From contig MBPM02000025.1 in assembly GCA_001695595.3 (NCBI GenBank), positions 372,001 to 436,000 on the forward strand: a stretch of DNA of 64,000 nt. The letters run 5' to 3'. A program made the position numbers and the translations under genes. This DNA is from Plasmopara viticola (taxonomy: Eukaryota > Oomycota > Peronosporomycetes > Peronosporales > Peronosporaceae). The notes below the pieces were generated by a model. That model was not told the DNA's origin. It was given only the letters and a program-made list of their open reading frames with translations, and made no database searches. Shown in pieces: positions 23,149-34,700 of this stretch; positions within the stretch are counted from its first letter, which is position 1; each line of letters opens with the position of its first letter.

Positions 23149-23212
23149 AGAAGAAGAGTGCGAGAAGAGTGATATTGAGAAGAGTGATGTTGAAAAGAGT
23201 GATATTAAGTAG
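23149..23212 (+). repeat. 15-bp tandem repeat
   Basis: About four imperfect units of GAGAAGAGTGATATT lie between the dynein fragment and the right inverted repeat. The 15-bp period encodes a five-residue repeat in the frame open at 23007-23345. Confidence 0.75.
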
Positions 23213-23218
23213 GAGTTA

Positions 23219-23320
23219 TTTCTTAAAAAACAAGGCAGTTGACAAAAAGGGGTACCGGATGGGTATTGCTTTCGCTTTTATTGGTTGGAAGAACACTGTG
23301 TTCATTAACAGAGATAAAGT
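23219..23320 (-). repeat. Right inverted repeat enclosing the dynein fragment
   Basis: Reverse complement of 21488-21588; see that entry. It abuts directly the dispersed repeat copy at about 23318-23410. Confidence 0.8.
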
Positions 23321-23410
23321 GCTCCCATTGGTGGATTTAGTTTGATCTCATTGGCTTAAATCAAGGGGTACCGGCAGCTTGCCAAAACGGTACCGGCAGT
23401 TTAACGGCTC
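23318..23410 (+). repeat. Dispersed repeat, copy 2 (matches 20437-20545)
   Basis: Begins GTGCTCCCATTGGTGGATTT and ends AACGGCTCCCTAC, in direct orientation relative to copy 1. It borders the MULE terminal repeat on its right. Confidence 0.6.
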
Positions 23411-23416
23411 CCTACA

Positions 23417-25798
23417 AATACAGGGAACCATTAATTTCCACTCACCCATTTGATAATTTTCACTCACCCCCTTGTTTTTTGGTCAAATTCTGTTTGATGT
23501 CATTGTGCCACAAATCTTTGGTTGACCGTGAAACATCTTTTCGCCTGCCAGCCATTTGCACAAGCTGTTATACTGGTAACCATCGTAATACGGCAGGGTA
23601 ACTACTGCTAATCGGTGCAGTAAATTTTGGATATATGTATGACAAAGAACGACCTCTAATTATTGATATAGCTACCATGAAATTGTGATGCAGACTACAG
23701 CAACAACTCTATGAAAGGCACTATTCGGATCAGGCTGGCGGTCCACGGCCTTGATTACAAGTCATTGAGTTGTGACCTTCTTTAGTACAGATTCTACACC
23801 TGCGCCGTCGCTGAGGAATCAGTAAATTCTCCACATGTCTAAAATGTGACGGATCACGCTGCGTAGATCCTGAGGGCCGTCTTCTTGTTAGCACGCGGTC
23901 CGGCTATTGCGTGTTACCCGCGGAACTCTTCAGAATGTGGTTAAGCACCCTTTTGCGATGGTCCCCAGCGATCGAGTATTTACTAGTGGATTTTGATAGA
24001 GCCTTTTCCAAAGTTGGAGTGTTTTCCCTCTCTATGACTCAAGGGGGCTGCACTAAGAGCCAATGTTGATCAAAATCGTCCACAGAAAGAGGCTCTGTCC
24101 GTCCAAGCAGAGCATGACGGCAAGGATGGCCCGTTGTTCATTTGATCAGGCCTTGACATATCATATGGTTCGTGTCGCGACGTCCGTCGTCAAATCGGCG
24201 TTTGTATGCGCCATAGGCAAGCTTTATACCTGCCACCGAATTTTACCCATGACCTGGGAGAACAAAGGGCCAAACTGCATATTGGCAATATCCCTTTGCC
24301 TCGCATTCTCCTGCATGATCATTGCAAGTTGACCGTCGCATGCAAGCTTCACGGCAGCATCAACTGTCAGCAGATTACCTGTTGACACGGATAACCATTT
24401 CTCTAAAGCGGAATGAGCACTTTCGACACGTGACGTCGTGACATGTCCGTAATGACGCTTGTTTCGGAGGAAAGCGGCCACAAATCTGTCCTTCCAGACG
24501 AGCCAAGTATCCTCAACATACCGCAACACAGGAGCATGGGCGCTAAATTCTGTGCGCATTGCCGCAAGATGAACTTCGTTTTTGGAAATTTTGTCTTTGG
24601 CAACGAGGACATTCCATTGCTTCAAAAAGTTTTCCCAGGCCTTCTGCGTAGCGAACGCTCTTCTTTGCCTTGCAAGTACATCCTTGCAAATATGCCACCG
24701 ACAAAGAAAACAATTTGCGTTCGGGAAATATTCAACCAAGGGCGTTCATTAAGGCAAGTTCTTGGTCACAAAGGTGCCATTGGTGTCAATGCTGTATTGC
24801 AGGAAGACATCATGCAGGCGACCCATTGCCCAAATACAGTCCTCTGTTGATTCACTCTTCATAAAGCAATAGGCGAAGGTGAAAGTCGTATTTGTTGCCG
24901 TTACACCAACGACATGCAAGAGCGAAAAGTTGCACCTGTTCGTTTTGTAGGTAGCATCAACTATCCAAATACAGCCGGCGTCAAACTTCTGACAATTTTT
25001 TTGGCGGTCGGTGATATGATTAACAGATGTGTCAGCTTCTGCTCTGCATCACGTTTTGCGAAATAACGGGCATTGCCAGCAAGGCTATCAAGTAAGGCAG
25101 CGAGTGGGGTTCGCCCTGCTAACAAGTTGACACGATGAGATGCGCGGATGTTGTGAATGTCTTGCGGTGTTGACATTATGCCAGACTCTTGACGCAAAGT
25201 GGTGATAATCCGTGCAGGATTCACACCAGCACGTCCCAATGTCAGTACCGAAGCGCGCTGGTCACCTGATAAAGCGCGTCCCTCCGGGTGCGCAGACTGG
25301 TGCGCAAAGGCATCATGGTTGTGTTTCCCATTGTCAACTTGTAACTGCCAAAGGCCGCCCTGTTGACGTGTACTGGCAATAAAAAGACATTCGGTGAAGC
25401 TGCTAGAACCCGTTCGTATCCGCTTCTGAACAGGCTCTTGTTCCTTTCTTTTTGTACGCCGTCCTCTTGAACAGTTGAGTATGACAGCTTTAATTGCATC
25501 TTCGTTTTTGTTACCAACCCGTCTGGTATGCAAGACCGTCAAGGCATATTCTTCTCTTGGTGCATGGGCACAAACTGCGTCCTTGGCCTCTTGCAGAGAC
25601 TGATAATTGAGTGCAGGAGGTGGAGCTAAGCTCTACATCGGGAGTTCTCAAGTGTGCTATGCACTGCAGATACGTGCGCGTGAGCACGTCTGAAGAGTTT
25701 GGTGTAAGCTCGGCGCAACGACATTATACAGAATCTGACCAGTAAACAAGGGGGTGAGTGGAAATAATTAAAAGAGTGAGTGAAAATTGACGCTTCCC
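23417..25798 (-). mobile_element. Mutator-like element (MULE) with long terminal inverted repeats
   Basis: The left end (from CCACTCACCC and CACTCACCCCCTTGTTT at 23443-23490) matches the reverse complement of the right end (about 25716-25798) over at least 80 bp, including a GGTCA(A/G)ATTCTGT stretch further in. Outer ends share a GGGAA start. The interior encodes a decayed MULE transposase on the minus strand. I could not identify a clean 9-bp target-site duplication. Confidence 0.82.
23740..25640 (-). pseudogene. MULE transposase (FAR1/MudrA-like), broken
   Basis: Reading leftwards from about 25640, a FAR1-type DNA-binding region comes first: basic residues, then FTECLFIAST, then WQLQVDNGKHNHD (25542 to about 25300). 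After a frameshift near 24970 the DDE core begins with CIWIVDATYKTN, whose Asp is the likely first catalytic residue. Another shift near 24750 precedes FPNANCFLCRWHI. The block to 24224 includes TSRVESAHSALEKWL, typical of MULE transposases. Near 23750-23812 a CCHC zinc knuckle (CRICTKEGHNSMTC) remains at the C-terminal end. At least two frameshifts and several stops make it inactive. It lies inside the long terminal repeats. Confidence 0.87.
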
Positions 25799-28700
25799 CA
25801 AATATATTACGCAAAATAGAAACCGATATAACTAGTTATTTATATGCGAAATTAAACAAAGCATCCAACCGATTAAAGTGATCAATTTGATCCGTGCAAG
25901 TTTCAAAAAGTATCATAATATCAACGGGAAGTACACTACCTAAAAAACACATCTTTTGTCATTTTCATCGACTTTGTCGTTTCGGACGCTTTAATGATCG
26001 CTTTACGTAACACACGATTATGCCTAGTGTCGATGCACCATTTTTCTATTTGGCATTCAGTGTTGTAAATGAGGTTTCGAGCTGATCACCTTTGCTGACA
26101 AATCCATCAATGAGTTCAGCTTGTGAAGGTCTTTTTCGTTGAAGGTTTAGAAATGGATTTTTGGACCTTTTTTCAACTGCTTCTGCATCGATTTTATGAA
26201 CATTGTTTCAAGGCAACTCTAGTATCTCTATGATGTCTGATTCCAACCATTATTCTATTAGCGACGCGAAAAAAATTGAATATGTCAGCTTTATTGTAAC
26301 TTTTGCTGTAAAGAAACAACAAATTTCACAAACCACAACAATTTCTACAGGTTCCTGCTAATAGTTTTTTACTACATTTCTTAACGCCCATAAAATTCTT
26401 GGAGCCTCCAAATCAAAGTATTCATTGTTGGACACTCAAACCCCAAAGAAGTTTAATCGAAGTAATATAATGTAGCTTCCAAAATTTTGGGAAGCTATAA
26501 TGACGCAAAATCTAATATTAATAGGAATGTCCAGCTCATTTGCGAGTTTATGTAGTTCGTAAGTAGTCAATTTACCAAATCTAATTTAATTTAAAACGTT
26601 ATGTAATACTTATATGTAGGTAATCATAACATAGAATGGCATTGATTTTTAATCTTAATTACAAGCGATAGCACCCAACTAGCAGATTCGTTTATATATG
26701 ATTAAACAACCAGTTAACAAATACTAGAGAGTTGCAAATGTTGTTGAAGGCGGCAAGAATCGGTATCAATCGGAAAGTGTCACCACTAATGTAACTTTAC
26801 AAACAAATGGTTCAATTGGCTTCAAGGTGCATTTAAGTCTTTTATAAAGTTGTAACGGTCATGATTACTTTGCAACTGACAAGACGATAAAGTTATTTTA
26901 TGGATACATAGCTACTCTAAAGGCAAATATTTACAGCTAATTTCGAAAGCTTTTAATGCACCTGGGGTAAATAAAGATGATATCTGTAGATCTACGGAAA
27001 AGCAACATTTGAAAAAAGCAGATGCTGTTTATTGACTCTATCAAGCCACAACGTCGGAGAAATCTCATAGGTGAAGTTTAATATTGATTTCTTTTGTCAA
27101 ATGTAGAACAGGTCTCACGGCAAAAATGACGAGCACTGTGATTTTGAAATGTAATGACATCATTCCAATTGCTTGAAAGATGCATTTAACTAACTTCACT
27201 GGATCGAGTGTTTTCGAGTGAAAAACAAGAAAATGCACTATCGAATTCGCAAATCTACAAGAATGAAGAAGTCGAAAAGCAACAACACATTCATCATTTA
27301 ATATTTAATCACAGCAATCTATTAAACTAACCTTACCATGCTTCTTAATGATCACAGGTAGATAATTTAAACAACATTGAGTCTCCTTAAGTTGGTATTG
27401 CTGTATTTTTGATTGATTCTCGAAACAATATTGTTGCACAAAAAATTTTATACGTACTATTCCTAAATATTTGACTGCTAAGTATTCCTGCATATTTGAC
27501 TGCTTAATAATATCAACTCATGTCCTCACGACCATCGATTGGTCTATACTCATTAATCGAAACCGAATTACCAATCGTTACTAATACTCCTCGAGTCTCT
27601 TTATCAAAGCGGATGATAAATGTGATTAATTCAGTCCAGCAACATACCCATCGAGTTTTTAAGCAACAAATCAATTATTTTCGAGCAATATCGCTTCGCA
27701 AGTAAATATCATCAGCGATTTAGTGATCTATTCGAGTCTTAATAACAACTGGATAAGCACCACCTACCACTTTGACTTCGTCAGCCCCCAGGTACATCGA
27801 CTGGTCAATCAGTCTTATTTAAACCACCATAAAAATGTTTTAACATCTATCAAGAGCCATTGATTGAAATATTATGGCCTTTGATAAAAGACGGAATTTA
27901 CAGCGGCATCTATGACAACCCATGATCAAGATACTAAAAACGTTGTTTTTGAAAGCCTAATTCGATAAGTATTTTATTAGTTCGTGATAGAAACCAAAAG
28001 TTGTAATGTTATACAGCAGTGACTTGTTTGAGAGATTCTGCGACTTCCTAAACATTGTACTAATATACTCAATAATGTCTTAAGATTACAAATCTCTCCG
28101 CGATCGACAAGAAAATTATACAACTCACTGCGAAATCGGTGAGAAGCTCCAATAAACATGCGTTGAGAAAACAAACGCATTGGGCAGCTGATTAAATTAA
28201 AATACAGATACATCTGAACGTCAAAATTTGTTGAATGAAATAGCTCCAACAATCACGTCAGCAGGTGTGCAAGCACCTTTAACATTGACATTACCTCTAT
28301 GACAACGATATACAGTCGATTATTTTTAGAAGACATTGAAGACGACAAAGATTTATCAAGTAATATTGACGAAACACTGAGTGCATATGACTTTGGAGCT
28401 CAAGTCGGAGCGAATGACATCATCGTCTAAAAATGCCCAGGAAAAACCACGATAATTACACCATCATTTCAACTATACAAAAAGCGAGGTCAGTCTAGAA
28501 AAACCTTCTACATTGGGCGAAAGTCAAACTTTTTCACGCAATCAAACCTTTAACGATGATTCGTTAGCAATGTATGATTAAATACTGAATCTGATTCTCA
28601 TCGACTCAAGAAACATTGGCATTGGCTCGTCGCATAAGATTAAATCCAACCTGAAGTTCAGAGCATACGAAATGCTCCGCACTATTATGATGAAAAACAA

Positions 28701-31700
28701 GCTTCCTGAAAAAACGAGATTACCAATCCATCATAGGAAGGGAAAAAAACCAACGCGGTGGCTACATACCAGTAAATGGATGTTTTGCATAACGCTATCC
28801 GATAGAAAGGGTCGTTTTTGGGATCTCCGATCTCTACACTAAAAATTTCTGACGGCGCCCGAGCAAAAGTCCAACCGTCAAGTCTCATGGAAGCTCACAA
28901 ACGAGATGCTTTAAAAACTTGATTCGAATATATTCCGATCTGACGACAACCCAATTTTATTCGCCGACAAAGACTGTCAAATGTGTCAAAGACCATTCGA
29001 ACTTCGTTTGGATGCAAACAGTATTACCAACATTCAACCACATACTTCTTAAAGGCAAGAATATCTTTAATGGTGCAAGAATCCGATTATACAATGACAA
29101 CGCTTGGTGAGCGGATGCATTTTTCTGTGGACCAAAGATTGGTAAGAATATATATAACCTTATTGAATATGTAGCAATTATTAGTAAGCTGCACAAGGAA
29201 GCAGTCCGTTTCGTTAAAGACGCGTTGGAAGGCCATCAAAGCAATTAGCGTTCAATGCGCGGGTAGAAAAGAAATTGACTTGTATCTCACGACATTATAC
29301 TCACTCAAATCTGTCAATCCAAAACAGCTCTCTCATCTTACCGCATGAGCGGCTTAAGTATTGTTAGTGAAAAGGGATGTATATATGTTTTAAAGCACAT
29401 AGTTAATATGTTTCAAGGTGAGGTTATGTTATTTGAAGTTTGGAAAGAGACCTCAAATTGAAGAGACAAGTTTTTTACTGTTTTTACTATACTTGTTGTT
29501 GAATATCTTTAGACTGCAGTTTGGCAAGAATATGTAACTGTACATGGTATAATAATAGCTTTAAACCCTCTTCTTCTTCTGGGCAATTTTATCATGATAG
29601 CTGCTCACACCGGCTTAGAAATCTTGTTAAAGCTCAAAATAACCTTGTATTATATAAATCGTGATGTAGAGCGTACCACAACACAGCCAATCGTAACGAC
29701 AGCAGATAGATGTAGACAAAACGTACGACCCCAAGATATTTGCGTTGATGCTTCAAGCTTTATTTTCTTCTTTGGTAATTACTTATTCTCTTACAATATA
29801 GTGATTTTATGCAGGCATGACCGCTTACGCTTCAATCAGTCGTGGTGAGCTCACCGATGTCCGAAAAAAAGCTCATCAAAACAGCAAAAGTATTATATAA
29901 TAAGCCATAGGCTCTTCGAAGAAGTAAGCACTTAATCCAGAAAGCGAAAAAAATGGAAAAAGGCTGCTCGAACTACAGAGGGGTATCATTTGTATATTCA
30001 CCAGGTGCATTAGCTGTTTTGTTTAATATAAAAGGAAACGTTCTTACAAAATCTGGATTGGGGGATGGATCAATATGAAGCCAAAGCAAGTGTAAAGCAT
30101 GGCTTTAATCGAAAGAAATATTCGGCCTGTACTTTAAGCAGTCGTATCTGGTGCTGTAGATCTAGGCGCTCAAATTCATGAAACTCATATAAGACTGCTA
30201 GGGTCAGTCAATGCTGTCGGACGTAAAGTAAAGAATCTTGGTGTTGATGTCGTTAAAAAAGATCGCATGAGATAAAAGCTAAGATGGCTAAATTAAGTAC
30301 TATGCAAAGGAGGGAACTTTTAATTGGATAAGTTACCAAACGTTTTTGGTTGAAACCGTTGTGTTTCTGCAGCTTGTGTACTTTTCCAACGCGAGAGTCA
30401 CAAAGTGCATCGTTATGAGGCAGCACAGAATCGGCAACAGCATAGAATGTCAAAACTTGCAGCTTCAAGTATTAAATCCATTACAAATTGGATATTTAAC
30501 GTATTGATGACTGCGAAAATTTTATACACACATGTACTAAATAGGGTATCAAGTGTTCAGCAATCAATCACGCTAGAATGGGCAAATGGTAGGGTCAATG
30601 GAACAATATGTCTTAAGCTTATTCCGGCCGTAAATAAATTGTGCCTGAGCTGAACGATACAATTATGGAGGTTTTGTTAAGCCAACCACATATGATCACT
30701 ATACCTGGAAATATTTATGCTAATTGACAATGCGGTCTTATTCAAGTATTTAAAAGACAAATCGGCTTCTCAATACTGAACAATCCATTAATCGTGTACG
30801 GAATTTCAAAATGTGGTCTTGCTGTCAACCTGATTTAGCCAAAACCTGACTTGGTTTTGAAAGACAAACATTGTGTGATATTGAAGTGCGCTGTACAACA
30901 AGAGCAATGTGACGCCATAAGTGCATTGTTTTGAACAAAGCACGAGGCAAGACTAATCATAAAAGGCTTTTTTGTTTAACTTCGTGCCAATCTTGATATT
31001 TAGAAGGTTTGGAGGCAAGTGGCTCATTGTGCGCGCTTTGAGTCATTGAAATGGGACGACCAATTCGAACGTAACGCTGATTTATAAAACGATTTGCTGC
31101 AAAACGGCATGATGAGGTTTACAATCAAGAATGCCCTTGACCTTGTGGAACGGTGCTCTTCATCCAAAAGATTGATATGTCATTGATTGCGATCAGTACC
31201 CGAACAGCCTGCTCTGAGAATAAGAGAATATAGTCAAATACTATATTATTCGCCTAGGATGTATATTGTCTAGTGATGCAGCTGTCTAGGTAGAAAATGG
31301 ACACCTTTTCATAAAATTAGTTTCGGAATGATGTCCTTTTGGTCCACAATCGTACAATACACGGGCATGCGGACGTGATAAAAGATTGTCCACATGCAGA
31401 CAGTCAACATGCACATATACATTTTCCGCTGATGTATACAAGTGCATCTTTAGCGCGGAAAATTCTTTCAAGTATTATTTAATGGAAGACAAAAATCTAA
31501 GGCGATTTCCGTCAAACTCAAATTTAATGCGGACTGAACGGCTTTGTTGAATTAGCAGATCTTAAACAATTGTCTGGCCTTGTCACTTTTTGACCAAGTA
31601 CAGCGCAAACTACTTTGTTCACAATCTTTTCCTTAAAAATAGGGGGAGAAGTTTTGATATCCACCATTCAAGGCTTATTTTAGAGTCAAAGAATTTGTAT

Positions 31701-34700
31701 TTTGGGTGCGGATGACCGCTGAGTATTGTCTTTGTGTGTCGAAATTTGTCATCGGCTTAACTCTGCTTTAATTAGACGCCAAGAGGCAATATTAAAGTTT
31801 CTTTAAATACTGTCATGGGTTTATCCGTACGGTTTAGTTTAGTCACCATAATTTTTTTTCTTTTGCTGTGTATAAGCTACCCTTAGGGTGGGTGTGGAGC
31901 GCAGACGCATTGAGGGAATTGTCAAAGCAAAATTTGATTAGATCAGTAGAGAAAGTTGGATCTAATCACAAATTAAGATTGATGCTGGCTTACTGAAATT
32001 CCGATCATAATTTTCGGTGATTGAATTAAAAGAAAATTTGAGCGATGCCGTATGGTTAATGTCAATTACTAAAGAGTCCGACTCTAATCGGATAGCAAAA
32101 GATTTTAAAGCTAAAATCGATTCGATCAAAAGTGTATCGCAATCGGCATTACTTAAAGAATACAAGGATCTAAGTGATTAGGCATATAGGACAATGAACA
32201 AGTCTGCATTTTAAAAGGGAACGAGCTAGTTGCTGATGGAGCTGCACTTCCTTTTCGATAAGTAGGCTTGCCATTTTATATGATTTACAGCAAAAAAAAA
32301 AATTCCGAAATTTTTCGGGAAAAGATTGCCTCACACTTGCTCCGTATATTTCTAGGCTCTACACTTTCCGTGATCTGAGTCACTATTGACAGTACTGCTA
32401 GCTGTCCGTCACGTCTTTGAGAAGCGTAGTATGGGACATTGGTGTTGTGAAGGCCAAACTGGTGACATAACGCTCGTGCTTAGTCAGCAAACTGCTGTTT
32501 AATCTGGTCAGTGAGCTCTCGTTGCGTGGATTACTAGAACCTTTAGCCTTACTTCGGGCGCCACCGATCGTTCGTTTAAATACTTGTTCGGTATCAAGCT
32601 CATCATCGGCTAAAAAGCCAAATTCTCGATATGGTGTGCCCTACGCCAAAAAAAGCAATCCACTATGTGAAAAACGCACGGTGGTTCTCCCCGTTGGATA
32701 TCAATACTAGAAGTTATATTGTCCGCATAGCAAGACGGTCTTGGCATTTGTGAGCTATCTGAATTCTTTTATATGCCACTTGATCTCTACAAATTTTCCA
32801 ACGACCGCTTATCGAAGAAATCTTCGCGTACTTAGCTCTGATCATCATGCAAAAAATGTAAATTGCTCCAGTCCGTCAATCCAGAGGAAAAAATCACTTC
32901 GTTGGTCATTTGTACATCGATGACACTCCAAGTACTCCCAGATCGTGCTACCATATTTTTATACCTGTTGATATGCTTCTGGACACACACACAAATCGAC
33001 GTGCGCGACAGCACACGGAATGCCTTACGGTATCGTACATATGGCATCGTGTATCCGTCGTCGGGCTCGGCAGGTTTTGCAAAGATATGAGTTTACGCGC
33101 TTTTGCATAATTTGCGATGACCAAGCGCCTAGAAAACTGTTCTTGGACAGCCTCAACTACTACACAATCGTTATCGAAGATGTTGCAATCTCACCGGCAA
33201 TCTGTAAGAGCTTCAAAAGTCGACATTTTTCTTTGAGAAGAGGCGATGTGCGGTAGATCAGTTATAGTTAAGATTTCAAAGCGTATTTAAAAAACGATAC
33301 ATTCATCTGCATCCGCGTAAAGCGTACTCGTGTGCATGCACTAAAGCTATTGACTGCAAATGGATTAGGTTTTGTACTACCCCGCGCCCTACGCCGAGAT
33401 GAGATTTCTATGCTTGGCTCCGCTTGTAGGCTCGATGACTACGTCCGCATGCCGCTAATGTTGAGACGCGCTTGTGGTCGAGTGTGCATGAGCAAAGCTC
33501 AGCACAGGGTGTCTCCTTTAGGTCAAGATTGTCAAACATGTAAGCGATCGTAGTACCTCCAAAAGCAAAACACACAGGGCCTTCGTCATCTCGCTTCATC
33601 ACCAGGATCTGAATATCCGCCAAAACCGGATTGTTGATAAAGTGTTCGATCTTTCACAAACACCCTCATGCCAGATCGGATAAACTTAGCTAAGTAATAT
33701 CTATAGCTGGAAAGCAAACACTTTCGAAAAGCCTTGGCATCAACGCCCATGAGCGCAGATGGTAGGTAATTTCCTAATTTGCGCGCTCTTTCTTTACAAG
33801 TAGCAAGCCAGGCAAATTTTGCCGCAAGCAATCTGGGAGTCAGAAGACACTCTGCAAATACGTCAAATGCATGTTGTTCAAAAGTGGCATTGAAGTCGTC
33901 GGGATCGTATGCTCAGTGAGAGCGCACAATCGGATGCAGTTAGGTTGCTCGTCGTAATAAAAGTATTCAGTATTGATGCATTTTCCTCCGAGAGGGTCTA
34001 ATCGATGGTGTTGATAAGGATCACCATCGATTCATCACTTGAAACGCGTGGCCAACCAGCTGTACTCATTTGATTTTTCATGACCGGCCACCAGCAATCA
34101 TAAAATACCTTGGAGATGTCTGCAATTCTTCAAAAGCTCAAAATCTGCGTCCACACTTCCTTAACGCTGACATGTCAAAGCGAGCATCGAAAGTAATACT
34201 TGGGCGACCTCCCTTTTATATAAGCTTAGAAGTCAAAACCTATGTCCACTCGTGCGCACAAGATGTGAAACAATTTTGCAGCAATATATAAACACACAAT
34301 GTGCGATGCTTTAACACCGATTTTTTAGTACTACCAATCAGTCGCGGTGTGAGTCTTGTGCACTGTACAAATTGTGATTTATGCTGTCCATTTAACAGAC
34401 TGAATCAGTCTGCGCGTCACGCGCTTCCACCGATTCTACTTCTTGCTCCGATGAAATTACCGGCGTATTGTTGCCGAGCATCTTGCGATTTTGCTTAAAT
34501 CGAGCGGGTTCACTGAAGACCATCAGAAGTCACGTTCACAAAGATGCATACTGGATCTAGGTGACCTTCAATGCGCCTGATGATCACCAATAACCCTCTT
34601 TTCAAAATACTTGAAGTTGCCATAGGCTGCATCACAGAAGTAATTTGAGAATTGAGATATAGTCGAGATGATCTCGTCGAGGATAATGATTAGTGAAAAC

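Noticed and set aside
24443..24850. 135-codon plus-strand frame inside the MULE
   Set aside because: It is antisense to the transposase core, whose own residues match a known family.
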